DNA from: Rugalucina vietnamica
Taxonomy: Eukaryota > Mollusca > Bivalvia > Lucinida > Lucinidae
Direction of reading: 5' to 3'
Assembly (NCBI GenBank): GCA_964017185.1
Contig: OZ024880.1
Coordinates: forward strand, 33,136,329-33,200,328
DNA: 64,000 nt
Shown: positions 12,493 to 24,779 of the stretch, one piece after another
How the letters are laid out: each line of letters opens with the position of its first letter
Position numbering within the stretch: position 1 is the stretch's first letter
The notes under the pieces: generated by a model
Database searches by the model: none
What the model was told of the DNA's origin: nothing
Seen by the model: only the letters and a program-made list of their open reading frames with translations
Made by a program: the position numbers and the translations under genes

Positions 12493-12779
12493 GCGTGTGG
12501 TACCACTGTTTATTGGTTTTATAGTCCCTGATAATATGTCCGGCCAAACTGTCTCCGTCTGCAATCAATATGATTTCATTTTGCTTTTCGGAGCCCCTAC
12601 CTGGAGTCAAAGTCATTGTCAGGCCACCAGGTTTTCTAGTGTCATGACCCTTATCAGTGGTCACTTTGCAAGGCCCTACGTTGCCAAACAGCGTGCTTAA
12701 TGTCACGATTACGTAGAAAGACAGCTTAAATACTGAGTACAATGTTCATTACTGAATTGTAGAATCTATACGCTAAAAG

Positions 12780-12990
12780 AATAAAACGCTATAGACATGC
12801 ATGCCCATCCGTTATATTACTTTTTAATAGATTTGCACTTTTAGAGTAGAAATTGCACTGCGCAGTCCTTGAAACTGCATTTAATATGTGCAACAGCTGA
12901 ACTATACAATAATAGAATATGGAAATTTGAAGCGAATTAAACTTTACTTTAATGCATAATGAAATAATGTCGGGAAACAAACTTTAAGTT
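12780..12990. repeat. R2 dispersed repeat, copy without M2 insertion
   Basis: Shares gcatttaatatgtgcaac, tagaatatggaaatttga and aatgcataatga with 24,780-25,230 and with 29,990-30,070. Here no M2 element separates the two halves. Confidence 0.65.
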
Positions 12991-13088
12991 TTCATTTGTG
13001 TACAGGTGACAGGTAATTTAAAGACACTTTTTTTCTGCATCCATACTTGAAGTGACCTGTCATGACCACCCCTAACACAGTCCAGGTA

Positions 13089-13129
13089 GAATACCATACA
13101 TCAAAGACTAGAATTGATGTATGGTATTC
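13089..13129. repeat. Perfect short hairpin
   Basis: Stem gaataccatacatcaa / ttgatgtatggtattc, 16 bp, with a short loop. No terminator context is implied in this genome. Confidence 0.85.
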
Positions 13130-13138
13130 CTCAGTAAT

Positions 13139-13441
13139 TTTATATTACTGATCGTTCCTAGGCGATACTTCTGTTTTGGTTCTTATTGTTTTGTGTTTTG
13201 GAGTCGAATTTTTGTGCTGTTTGAGCCTTATGTACGTTTTCATATTTTTAATTAAGCTTGGATAACTGAGTGGCCGCCTACTTGGGAATAGCTGCTCACT
13301 CGGTTTACGGTATGTTTACTTGGTATAAGTACCGTAACCTAAATGTCATCTTGGTTTTTTCCCACCCCTCGGTTTTTGGAGTGGGAATTTCTCTCTGTTT
13401 GCTCCATCTCCTGATCATTGTTTACTTTTACCTTTGTATCT
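13139..13441 (-). repeat. R1 reverse copy
   Basis: Inverted R1 blocks: gatcgttcctaggcgatac, aactgagtggccgcct, agctgctcactcgg, ttttggagtgggaattt. Confidence 0.85.
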
Positions 13442-13461
13442 GATCTAAGTTATCATAAAAA

Positions 13462-13952
13462 TGTACAAGTAGGCAATGATCAGGAAATAGCACAATCAGA
13501 AAGAAATTCCCACTCCAAAAACCGAGGTGGAAAAAACTAAATTGACACTTAGGTACTTCTACTAAAAAAAAGTATCGTAAGCCGATTGAGCAGCTATTTC
13601 CCAATAGTCGGCCACTCAGTTACCTGAACTTAACTAAAATGAGAAAACGTACATAATGTTCAAACAGCACAAAAATTCGACTAAAAAACATAAAACAATT
13701 AGAACCACAACAAAAGTATCGCCTGGGAATTTTCAGTAATATAAAATTACTGGGGGGGCTAATCCCGGTTTTACAGTGCCCTAACCTCACCCTCATCTTC
13801 TGCAGTGGTTCACAACATTTAGTTAGTTGTTCGGTTCTCATGGTGAATCGCTAACTTGTCAATGAATCATCATGGGCAAACAAAGTAATCATGATAACCA
13901 CCATGATGAATCAAAAACGAGGACTCACAGATTCAGTAAGCTGCCCGACGAT
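13462..13952 (+). repeat. R1 near full-length copy, head to head with the previous one
   Basis: Only about 20 bp separate it from the inverted copy, making a roughly 800-bp imperfect inverted pair. Contains all R1 blocks to cagattcagtaagctgccc. Confidence 0.85.
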
Positions 13953-13986
13953 CGGGTCATTTAGGTGTAACGTGAGCCGAACCAGC

Positions 13987-14137
13987 ACCCAGCGGGCACA
14001 TGACGTCATTATGACGTCATATCAACGTCGATGCGACGTCATGACGTCGCATCGACGCCGATCTGACGTCATTATGGCGTCATGACGTCGCATCGACGTC
14101 TATCTGACGTCATTATGACGTCATGTGCCTGCTGGGC
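13987..14137. mobile_element. Palindromic element packed with TGACGTCA
   Basis: Ends cccagcgggcacatgacgtc and gacgtcatgtgcctgctggg are inverted. I count five TGACGTCA (CRE/ATF-type) octamers plus several near matches. A second, cleaner member lies at 40,700. Confidence 0.85.
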
Positions 14138-14221
14138 AACAGCTAAATCTCGTCGGTGAAAAAGCATGTTGATCCACCAAGGATGGTTTTCTGTGCTATA
14201 CTGTATATGCGACACTTACTA

Positions 14222-14305
14222 ACTTCTCCAAATTTGCATATCTATTTATAGCACACCGTTACACTACTTGGGAATTTGCATATTTATTTACAGCACACCG
14301 TCACA
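14222..14305 (+). repeat. Direct duplication of about 50 bp
   Basis: Two tandem versions of tttgcatat...tttatagcacaccgt/tttacagcacaccgt followed by acac/acat. Confidence 0.7.
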
Positions 14306-14309
14306 TAGA

Positions 14310-15180
14310 CTTAGGTATAGAATCAACCTTGGTGAGGTGATATTGGCATAGGGGATAATAATCAATATCAATATGTAGTGGAATTTTGGGCTACTACCTA
14401 CGGCATCGGTCACACCAGCAGTTAGTCGTGGATGATTTTTTTAAACTTTTTGCGCGGGGAATGTGAAAATGGAAAAAAGTATAAACATTGGATTTTACAA
14501 AAGGTTTTGTAGCCTGTGATTTGAAAGTTGGTAGATATAGTAAACTTATTGAGTTAATTAAGCTATGTAATAAAAATCAAAACTGAGACCCTTTAAGAGC
14601 AGTGAACATATTAATGAGAATGGGGAGTATTCAAGATCAAGTGCATTTCTTTACCTTTTCCAGAGGTTATTTACATATTAAAATTAAAACTTGATTTTAT
14701 CAGATACCGCTTGGCCAACCAAAGCATTTTTTTTTTCCTATAAACTCCTTGGAAAGGGGGTGATAATGTTTTTTAATACTTGAAACAAGTCGCATAAAAA
14801 AGGGTGGCCGCCCTGTCTATAATACGGTAAAATCACTTATACCTACTATTCCGGAACCGGTAGACCGATTACAATGAAAGTTGGTATGTATCAATTGTGA
14901 CTCTGGTCCACCATAATTTTAGAAATTATGACCTTTGGTTGACTTGACCTGTTTTACAGTAAGGTCGAATTTGGCCACATACGAGCGTAGGCGTTTCAGC
15001 GGAAACGCGTGAAAACGTTTTATTTTTCAGAAAGTTAAGTAGCCTGTGACGTGAAAGTGGAAAAGTAAAGACACCTTATTGAGCGAATGAAGTTATGTGA
15101 GTATGTAAGATAAACGTCATTTTTTGACCTTGGCCAAAGGTCAATTTTCAAATGAACGTTCTCAGGACGATTGGTCCTCT
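14310..15180. other. Intergenic sequence, nothing recognised
   Basis: No exon, inverted repeat or tandem repeat recognised before the (ATTT)n blocks. Confidence 0.55.
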
Positions 15181-15183
15181 GGT

Positions 15184-15240
<57 letters not shown>

Positions 15241-15282
15241 TTTATTTATTTATTAATTTATTTATTTATTTATTTATTTATT
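15181..15282. repeat. (ATTT)n microsatellite, about 100 bp
   Basis: Nearly uninterrupted tttatttatt; encodes an artefactual Phe-Ile-Tyr-Leu frame. Confidence 0.95.
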
Positions 15283-15487
15283 TTAGAGTAACAGAAATAC
15301 TTTTGAAAAATAGGGTGAAGAAGGTCGGCAATAAAATTAGAAAATACCGATAACTTATTGTTTGTTTATTTATTAATTTCAGAGTAACACAAACATTGAT
15401 GAAAGATGGCTTGAAGAAACATGGTAAGAATTTTCGAATTTTGGAAATTTGAAAGACGTTTCTTATTTTACCTTAATAGAGGTTGGT

Positions 15488-15492
15488 CGTAT

Positions 15493-15559
<67 letters not shown>

Positions 15560-15561
15560 TT
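15488..15561. repeat. (ATTT)n microsatellite, about 74 bp
   Basis: Uninterrupted ATTT repeat. It and the block at 15,181 precede matching phrases (agtaac...gaaat/aatat and ttgatgaa or ttgataaaa), suggesting a diverged repeat unit. Confidence 0.95.
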
Positions 15562-15719
15562 AAAGTAACAAAATATTGATAAAATGTGCGTTGAGAAACG
15601 TGACAAGAAAATCGAAAACGTTTCAGATTTTACATTAAAAGTAAGACGCATAACTGTTTGTCTGTCACGTGACCGTTAAGATTGATAAGCGTGTTGGTAA
15701 GTAGAGTATCGAAGCGTTC

Positions 15720-15999
15720 ACATTACGAAAACTTGCCCATGCAAAATTCAGAGATTTTTTTCATCTGTAAAAATCGAAAATATTGAGTAGAAAAATTGTG
15801 ATATTTTTCTTATTTTTGCTCAAAACATAGATTGTGTGTACACGTTAGAACCGCCTCGGCGAGGCGGTTCTAACGAGTACCCACAATCTATGTTTTGGAG
15901 CAAAAATAAGAAAAATAGGTATACCCCTGCATACCCCACTTTTACTATATAAAAGTGGGGTTTAAGGGGGTATTCATTGCACGGACATGTTTTCCTGAT
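15720..15999 (+). mobile_element. M2 foldback MITE
   Basis: Starts cattacgaaaacttgccc, carries the hairpin around acgttagaaccgcctcggcg, and ends cacggacatgttttcctgatg. Non-coding. Confidence 0.88.
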
Positions 16000-16239
16000 G
16001 AAAAAGAGTACTGTACCCATATTTATTTATTTATTCAAAGACAACGTTGATATGGAACAACAACTTATACGGAGGCTTCCATACTGGCATACTAGACTGG
16101 CTCCCGTCGTCAAACTTTTGTATTATCAGAAACTTCTGATGGCTGAGTTTGTTCTGAGCCTAAGAAGAGGGGTAACTCATACAAGAACATATTTATGGAG
16201 GTTATAGAACATGCTATGATAGGATGATAGTGAACATAG

Positions 16240-16560
16240 GACGGGGGCCAGTCTAACTGGCATACGAGTAGAAGATTTACAAACATCTGGAAATGACCCA
16301 GGGACGGTTACACAGGGGAGTTCTGGAGCTATGTATGCCATTCTAGGTTTCATCGCAAACACGAAAGGCGACACTAAAGAATTCAGCATTTGATAATGCT
16401 GTTTTCTGATTCCATTTTGAGGGGATACACATGACATTTCAATTTCTTAAAGGAATAAATTTATATTGTAGTCTTGAAGTGAGACGACACTTTGTCAAAA
16501 TGAGACTGACCGAGTAATTTATCTATTTATTTATTTATCTATTTATTTATTTAGTCAGTT
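16240..16560 (+). repeat. Diverged single unit of the 9.1-11.7 kb tandem family
   Basis: Shares ctggaaatgacccaggga, attctaggtttcatcg, agcatttgata...ctgttttctg and a following (ATTT)n run, showing that the unit also exists outside the array. Confidence 0.75.
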
Positions 16561-17652
16561 AGTTAGCCATTCATACTAAAACTGGGCTGGAAATATAGCT
16601 TATAGACTTAATACACTGATAGATGTGTAATACTCAGATGGATGGAAATATAGCTTATAGACTTAATCACTGCTGGGAATCATGTGACCTCAAATGTTTC
16701 CATATACACCAAAATGTAAACAAATGACGTCATCAGTTTTGTTTTCTTTCCAAATAACTTCAAGATACGCTTGTTGATTTTTATGCCACCTAGTGCATTC
16801 CATGGACAACCCTATTTGGAAGAATTTGAGCCATTGTTTGTGGCATTTCACCTGGCCAGTGTTTCAAACACTTCAAAAATTCGCTTAAAATACGCTGTTA
16901 CCCTACACACATAAGCTTTATTTCCTTCAATATCTTAAATATTAAATGTTAATCATGACATTGAAATTCATTACATACTGCTGTGGTATTATAAAAACGT
17001 GGGAAGTTGTTTCATAACGGATAAAACCAAATTCTGCAATTTTACGAGCAGATTACTTTGCTAGATACCATGTACACAGCAAACCAAATTGATTCCTTCC
17101 ACACAAACAAATTGTGTTCTTATTTTCTGTCAGTTTAATATTTTAAGTAGATGAATTTTGGCTCTCTAAAATTGATTAGGTCCAATACAATGACGGACAA
17201 AGCCCTGTTTTTCGCTAGTTCAGAAAGTACTAGATCATACAAACTGTTTGACTCTTTACCACTCATATCCATCAATGGTCTTTTAAATGTTTCATGTTGA
17301 ATACCTTTTTCTTTCTTCATTTTTTCATTAACTATACCCGACAAAATTAGAAACGTAATGATGCCATTAACCAATTTTCCATAAAGCTCATAAGAATTAA
17401 CAACATTTTATGGATTCCATTTCATAGATATGCTATTCGATCACACTTTTGAACAAGGGGCAAAAACTGTGCTTCAAAAATTAGCCATCAACCAGGTGGG
17501 GGTCATATGTTAAGTCACTTTAAAATTGCACCTTTTTTCAACCTCACTTTGGTATTTGCTTTAGATGTTTAGAATCTTTTGAGTACACTTCAACGACCCC
17601 AGACACACACTCTTTGCATCTTTTATTCTCATTTTGTTCAAACATGGACTCT

Positions 17653-18155
17653 TAAAGGGAAAGGCAATGTTAAAACACAATGCATCTTAAATGAAAGTAG
17701 GTGCCTCTTTTAACAATTTGGTACAGGTTTTATTAAAATCAGATGGATATTGAGAATGTTGTGTTGGTTTGAATATACATTAATTTCTGTTAAAAGAGGC
17801 GGCAATCTTGGATATTCATTAGGCTTAATGCCGTCATAAAGTTCTACTTAAATATGCATAATTAATAATAATGAAACCGTATTAATATTTTTCTGTTAAT
17901 TTTTGTTACTCTGTTTTGTACTATTGATTTACTATCAATTTTGGACATATACCTCCATAAAAGCTTTGAAATATAGAATTTATTCATTGTTTATGGGTTT
18001 ACAGTTTTCTAATTAAGTATTCATTTCGTTCCAAAACTTCAAATCACAATATCTCACTTAATCCTTGACCGATTTGAACAAAATTTGCACCAAAATGTTT
18101 CTTAGATCAGACCTTGAGTTTAAAAGGTATTGTCGTTGAACGTTCTCCTTTAAGG
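17653..18155. mobile_element. Possible TTAA-bounded inverted-repeat element
   Basis: cttaaagggaaaggcaatgt and gaacgttctcctttaagg are weakly inverted. Support is limited to the ends. Confidence 0.35.
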
Positions 18156-18236
18156 CTTGGTAGCTCTTGTTTTAACCCTAATTTAAACAAAAATGCTTAC
18201 TGGAGCTAAACCGTATAAACCATGAAATGTTTTAGG

Positions 18237-19280
18237 CTAAAACGAGGTGGGAAAAACAAATTGACAATTAGGTTCTTATACTTATAGAACATTACTATTG
18301 TTTATGATAACACTGTTTGCGCAATGTCGGCGTTTAGTGTATGCATGTTACGCGTAGCTTTTAGCGTCGTTTTGTTTTGATTTTCCAATTACGTTGCAAG
18401 CTGTAGAATCTTATTTGTTTGTTTCTGCATAATTAAGTCCTAAAGCGGGTAAACATATTGTTCGTTTTTATTTTAAATTAGTTATGCGACAATTGATATA
18501 CCCTTATTCGTGTATAAGGTTAATTACATGTGAAAACGGTTATTTCGCTGTTGATGACGTCGCATTAATATACGCGACGTCAGTGCAACGTTTGACATTA
18601 TAACGAAACAGGCGGGAATATTGAACGGGTTTTCTCTAAATCTTCCAACGCAATTCGATGACCCCCATTTTTTATTTCAACTTTTGAATGGTTACAGCGT
18701 TTCATATCTATTGTTTTAATTTAATTAAAATCATATGCGTAGTTTAGGAGATATCGCAAAAATACATATTTTTTCCAGTTTTGAAAACATGGCGGGAAAG
18801 TTAAGTTTGCTTGTAATCTCCTCAGTTTAAAAGCAAATAGTATCAAAATTTAAGAAAATAACACTGATCGTATGTTTAAGTTGTTTATGCAAAAATAACA
18901 CATATATTAAAACACATGTCCGCTACGAACGCGTTTTTCTGAAATGCACGAGAAACAATCAAAAAGTTCTGATACCATGGAAACGAGGCCGGTGACATCC
19001 CACTTTTATTTCGATTTTAGTCCAAGGATACAATTATCTTGAAGCATTTGAAGTTTCATGAAAATCATATGCGGGAATTTAATAATTATGTTACCCTTTA
19101 AGCCGAATGAGCAGCTATTTCCCAATAAGTGCCAAACAGTAACCCGAACTTAACAAAAACTCAAACAGCACAAAAAATCGACTCCAAAACATGAAACAAA
19201 TAGAACCACAACAGAAGTATCGCCTTGGAACAATCAGTAATACAAAAAAATGCTGGGGGCCTTAAACCATTTTTAGAGTC
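18237..19280 (+). repeat. R1 copy split by about 0.8 kb of other sequence
   Basis: R1 text runs to ttatacttatagaacat (near 18,290) and resumes at aagccgaatgagcagctatt (19,100). In intact copies these two parts are only a few bases apart, so 18,291-19,098 looks inserted; its ends show no clear inverted repeat. Confidence 0.6.
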
Positions 19281-19924
19281 TCTCAAAGACAAGTTCACAC
19301 GCTTCTAAATTAATGCAAAAAGTATCAGTTAGCTTTTTACACATATCAAAAATTTCTCCTTACCTTTTTATACTCACTTTTGACATATAAAAGCACAGAC
19401 TTTTCTACCGTCAAGAGCGCCATGTGCCTCAGAAAATGAACATACGCTCAGTTTAATTCAACAGTTCTTGACAGAAAGTTTGCAGAATACGTACCAATTC
19501 TTCACACGTCAAAAATACACACGTGACTCTTGGTACCGTTTTTATATATTAAAAAATGTTCTTCACAGATGTGATGAATACGTACAAATTCTTCACACGA
19601 CAATGATAAAAACATATTAAATTGGAGCATACATGATACCCAAAAATTTATCGAAACTGGCATACGCAAAATTAAAGTATCATTTTCAAAATTAATGTGG
19701 TGTACATGGGTGTACAATTTGCGATATGTTAAATGTGCGTGTCCGACAAACCTGCATTTTATCTGTCGCAGTGCATCTAGTTTGAAAGTAGCTTGTCTGT
19801 TTCAGGTCATGCTTAATTTGCATGTTACGCGCATGAAACTTATTCGAAACGTATCAGACACACACCCGGGACACACCGAACTTCTAGAAAGTTTTTAAGC
19901 ATGTTTGATTTTTTTCTTTTTTTT

Positions 19925-20345
19925 GGGGGGGGGGGGGGGGCAAACGCGCCTACAGCGCGCAGCGACTTACAGCGACGTATATTGGCGTGCAACAAGCGCA
20001 CACCAAGCGTAAAAAAACGCGCGTTTAACGCGCTTCTAACGTGTCTCCAATTGCTCCTGGCGTTTTTTGAATTTTACATTTTTGGCGACACGCCCGGCGC
20101 GCGTTTGGATTAAACGCTAGTGTGTGACTGCTGTTTACAATAGCAGAATAAGCCAACGCGCGCCGGGCGTGTTGACAAAAAAGTAAACTTTGAATGATTC
20201 AACCTACGTCAGGAGCACGTCGGAGACACATTAGAAACGCGCTACATGTGCGTTTTTGGTGTACGCTTGGTGTATGCTGGGTGTACGTTGATATACGTCG
20301 CTAAAGGTCGGTGCGCGCTCAAGGCACGTTTGTGTATAATCATGC
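19925..20345. repeat. CpG-rich foldback after a G homopolymer
   Basis: A run of about 17 G is followed by an arm rich in CGCG, whose inverse begins aacgcgcgccgggcgtgt (20,154) and continues through gagacaca, aaacgcgc, tacgcttggtgta and atacgtcgct. Arms are about 190 bp. CpG density contrasts strongly with the flanks. Confidence 0.75.
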
Positions 20346-20745
20346 TTAAAATTTTTCCAGAAGCTGGGCGTGTCTTGTGCGAATGTCTTTTACGTTTCGA
20401 ATAAATTCCATGCGCGTTACAGGCGCGTTGAATACGATATGAACGCATTTGGCGTACGAATTATGCACGTTAGTGTACGCCGTATGCGTTTTCAGATTTT
20501 ATGAGATATTGCTTCCGTAGCGTGCCCTAAGCGTTTGTGAGACGCGCGTTGAACGTTTGCTTAGCGCGTCTGGGAAGTAACATAAACGTACTTCAACACT
20601 TTGAGATTTTTGTACGTCCGGCACACGTCTCAGTCAGGCGCTAATGTGTGACTGCTGGGGCAAATTATTTTTATACGTCATGTTGAGAGTATTCATACGC
20701 CAGACGCGCGTTTGGGTTATACGCTAATGTGTGACTGCTGATACA
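20346..20745. repeat. Continuation with repeated gctaatgtgtgactgctg
   Basis: cgctagtgtgtgactgctg near 20,110 recurs as cgctaatgtgtgactgctg near 20,640 and 20,722. The ctagtgtga motif also ends the large element at 38.5 kb. Confidence 0.6.
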
Positions 20746-20843
20746 TAATAAAGCCAGGAAAGCATTCAAAGATTCGTTCTCAATATTGAACAAAACCGAG
20801 AATGGCTATTTTTTTCTTTTTTTGATCATATTTAGCTGCAATT

Positions 20844-21164
20844 GTGCACAAGTCATTTGTAACCACTGCTCATCCACCTACGGGGAAGGGCGGTGATTGT
20901 GGCATTTCTGCTTTCAGTGCCCTGCTATAAGCCTCACACACAGGGGGGCAAACTAGGGGGTCAAAACTTTGCTCTTTGGCCTCACCTTAGAAATAGAAAT
21001 TGCCCTGGAGTAAGGATCCTAATACATAAAAAACCTCGTCATTCCCCCTGCACCGCGGATACACTCGACAAGTAATTGCTCTGCACTTAAGCCCGGCTAT
21101 CCCCCACCCTTCACCGTAGGTATGTGTGAGGAGGGGGGGCAATGGTTACAAAGGACTGGTGCAT
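20844..21164. mobile_element. Small TIR element
   Basis: gtgcacaagtcatttgtaac and ggttacaaaggactggtgca are inverted ends about 320 bp apart; inner arms cacctacggggaaggg / cccttcaccgtaggta extend the pairing. Confidence 0.75.
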
Positions 21165-21169
21165 TAGCA

Positions 21170-22627
21170 ATCAATACATTTATCGACGAAAGAATAGAAA
21201 CATGATGACTATTGTTTTAGTGTGGAGGGTATCAATCCACATTGCATGTGTATAGGGATGCAATGTCAATGATGTTGATTATCTTTTTTCATGTGGCACT
21301 TAGCATATTTCTGTAAAATGGGGGTAATTGTCCTTTGAAAAAAATGTTATATTACCTCTAAGAAAGGACGCATTGTTGCTGGAAGAATGAATAAGGCCCA
21401 AAATAAATATTTGGTGTACATGGCAACAAACAATTTTGATGATGGGAATGAAGTGTTTACACAAACAAAACACTTTGAAACATTAGCTCGCACATGGTTA
21501 AATAAATCTGATGTATCTGCATGGACTGGGCATATTCATCCATCATTATCCCTCAGCATTTGAAAGAAAACTCGATAGACTTACCTAGACCCGTTGGAAA
21601 ATGGCGGCTTCTTGTTTACAATTTGCACATATCATAAACATTGCGTATCACGTGATTCCCAGCAGTGTAATACACAGATGGATGAATGGGATAACCCATT
21701 AACACTAATGGACTTCGTGAGACTGAGACTTTGCTTTGTTTGTCAGTTCTATTTGGACAAGGAATTCGTGTACATATATTTATCGTAGTATATAGGGTGT
21801 ACCAAAAAGTACCCGCTACAATCTGAGCATGGCTTTTAAAATCAAAATATAACCATGATATTAATTAAACACAGTAGTAGTGCTAGATATTATTAATGAG
21901 TTTCAATCTGACACCAATTTTGCTGGGTGGTGCTTCAACAGGAAGTAGTGTCATAACAAATCTGCAATTTCACTTCCTGTGTTGCCTGCTGCATTTTGTA
22001 TTCCTTGGAATGATAAGCAATAAACAAAATGCTATTCCCAAGAGTTTTCAAGCCATTATTCTCCTTTAAGGACATACAGACGTCACTGACACTATTTTTT
22101 GCTCTTTTTTCAAAACTTATAATTTATAAATGCATTAAGTATATTCTAAATCATGCGCAAAAATGAAAATTATATCTTTGTCAGAAATGCTAGAATTTGA
22201 TAAAATTTCCAAAGTAACTGTAAAATGTGGATAAGTTTGTTCTATCAATTTACCCTGATTGCCAATGGCCAATTGATTTCACACACTATAAAGATTTTTC
22301 TGTACCAGCTAGCTGAAGGGCCAGTAGGCTATTAATCAACTTAGACAGACAAGAACTGTATTGCCTCGAGAAAGCCTGTGTTAGTTTTTGCACAAGACAT
22401 AAACAAATAAAAAAAATAAAATAAAATAAAGATGATCTGTGTATCTGCTGCAAAGTTTAGGTCTTTGTTTTAGGAATTTAAACAACCCTATAATTCGAAA
22501 CTGGTTAGTTTCAATGTGTATCTGTTGAATGGCCTAGAGACCTTCTTTTCTCACAGTGGGGCATTGTTCTTGTTATTTTTACAAAGCGACAAGACAAAGC
22601 AACATTCAACTTTCATGATATTATAAT
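21170..22627. other. Intergenic; possible mariner-like end near 21,793
   Basis: tagggtgtaccaaaaagtac resembles the end of some Tc1/mariner elements, but no partner end was found. Otherwise nothing recognised. Confidence 0.4.
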
Positions 22628-22845
22628 TGAGCCACATGATGAGAAAACTGGACTTTTGCCTATATGTACGAAAACAAAGGCGGAGATCATCTGTGCAGGA
22701 ACTGTACAGCTGATCAGAGTCTTTGTTTTCGCTATACAGATAGTACAATTCCTCTTCTTCCTAGATCCGAAAGTTCAAGCTTCTAACCATGTCCTGTAGC
22801 TGTAAAGGCCGGTTTGTGTCGGACCTGGTCGGAATTTTAAATTTC
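22628..22845 (+). mobile_element. M1 MITE, right end lost
   Basis: Has tgagccacatgatgagaaaa, cctttgttttcgc-like core and ggtttgtgtcggacctggtc, then stops before the right TIR. Confidence 0.8.
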
Positions 22846-22849
22846 AATG

Positions 22850-24520
22850 TAAAAAGTGTAAAGTAAACTATGAAACTCCAAGTCATGGTTTGCATCCAAC
22901 CTCTCTGGTTTGGGTGTGCATAGGTTTTCCCAAGACAAAGGCCAACATCAGACATACTGAAGACAGTATAAACTTGGCAATAAACTTGCCCCAATCCATT
23001 CATTTCCTGTAACAGTTGGTTTTCCACATCCATCATTAAGTGATAGCAGATTATGCCTCCCTTTTGAAGATTTCCTGGAGAATGTTCCACTACTTAGGGC
23101 AGGTCATTAACTAATGACCGTGAAATGTATTCATGACTGGAAATCAGGCTATTGGTTAAAAATAAACAATATTTTCATAATTTTGGCATTCTATGATAAA
23201 GCAGACCAGCCCAAAAGGTGTGTAGCAAAGTCTCCTAGAGTGCTGATTGGATGTGTGTAGATGCCATGTTCTAGAATCTACCTATCCAAGAGGATTACAG
23301 ACATTTTGTATCATCAAACAGTTTTAAGGTTTATCTGACAATTAGATTTTCAAAAGAACTTCGATTTCAAAGTGGTATAACTCCTTTATTTATGAACGGA
23401 TCTACATAATATTTGGTGGCTGGGTGGTTTGAAGTATGGCAAAGATAAATGTATCACAGATTTGCTAAATTGTGAATGGTTCTTGGTCTATCAAGGATTT
23501 TGTTAGGGGTAACCAATTAATTATGAAATGCATGACAAAATGTGCTGTATTTCTGCTTTGAGGCATTATTTCGAAAATCCCTGATACATTATTGTAGATC
23601 TCTATCAAATGATGGCTGTCACAGAAAAAGGTATCTCTAACTAAAAAACTTAAAAAGAAGATGCAAATAAATTGCAAAAAGACAGTTAAAACTGTCTCAT
23701 TGTGTCAACATAAGGCTATAAAATATTCTCAACACATACATATATCAGTTGAAAGAACATCTTCTCTTCTTTCAGGTGACATGCAGATTATGCTTGTAAC
23801 ATTTTCCTAAGGTAGGCTAAATGCCTTTCAAAGATGACTACTATCAATATTTTAGCAATAGGATTGTATGTCCTTAATTAAAAGAGCTAAAAAGGAGTGG
23901 CAGTTACTGTAATTTTTATCAAGGAATATGTTACAAATAAAGACAAAATGTGAAGTTTAGAATATAATAGCATGTATATACATGTATGCTTATCTGAAAA
24001 TGTTGGTTTGAATCATTATTCTGGTGAGTTGTGTTTTTTTTAAATTCTCTGTAGACATTAAATCAATATCGAACAGATATTGTAGCCGGTACTTTTTTTT
24101 GTTTGTTTGGGGGGGGGGGGGGGGGCAGGGGGCATCCTGTATAAGCTAAATAGAAAGAGCACATATTATGAATAAATTGCAGGATGAAAATAGTTAAAAA
24201 AAAACAACAATAAACAAACAAACACGCAAAAAAACAAACAAAACAACAACTTATCACATGCTTGAAGATGTTTGAGCACTTTTTTGTATTTATGGTAACC
24301 ATATTAACTTCATTTACCATTCCAGTGGTAATGATGGACGGTTAAACTAAGATAAACTGCAAACGACATTTCAAAATGATTATATTTAGGCGTTATATTT
24401 ATATGATAGTGCACCTTTAGCCATGAAAGCTCCAAGTGCATGCACCGTCATGGAAAATCATTAGAAGCATTTTAAAAGGGTCTATGTTGTGTATAAAAGC
24501 AATTATCACGGAGAAGCAGC
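22850..24520. other. Intergenic sequence, nothing recognised
   Basis: Only short frames without domain signatures. A G homopolymer (about 17) lies at 24,109. Confidence 0.55.
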
Positions 24521-24523
24521 CCA

Positions 24524-24767
24524 GGTCCCGAGGTTATAAAACTTTTTTCATGCTCAACTCAGCTGAGACTAAAATTTATCCTGCTCATAAATGTTAAAAT
24601 GCCAACAATTGTTGGCATTTTAACATTTATGAGCAGGATAAATTACTAGTTTTTGAATTTTGAACCTGAATTTTCCACTAATTTTGATTATTTCAACATT
24701 TATGAGCAGTTGAAATTTCATGCTCAGCTGAGCTGAGCTTGAAAAAAAATTTATAACCTCGGGGCCT
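24524..24767. mobile_element. M5 foldback MITE
   Basis: Ends cccgaggttataaaac and ttataacctcggggcc are inverted; inner hairpin taaaatgccaacaattgttg/ggcattttaacatttatg and ctcagctgagc motifs. Copies at 46,842 and 55,061. Confidence 0.85.
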
Positions 24768-24779
24768 GATATCATACCC

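Larger units (their letters stand above)
16668..21667. mobile_element. Candidate 5-kb element bounded by inverted repeats
   Basis: cactgctgggaatcatgtga at 16,668 is the inverse of tcacgtgattcccagcagtg ending 21,667, and similarity extends inward about 60-70 bp (tgtttacat/tttgtaaac stretches). Flanks share taata.acagatggatg on both sides. No transposase frame was seen, and other repeats lie inside. Confidence 0.45.

Noticed and set aside
13089-13129. Rho-independent terminator
   Set aside because: Perfect hairpin but no T-run and no bacterial gene context.
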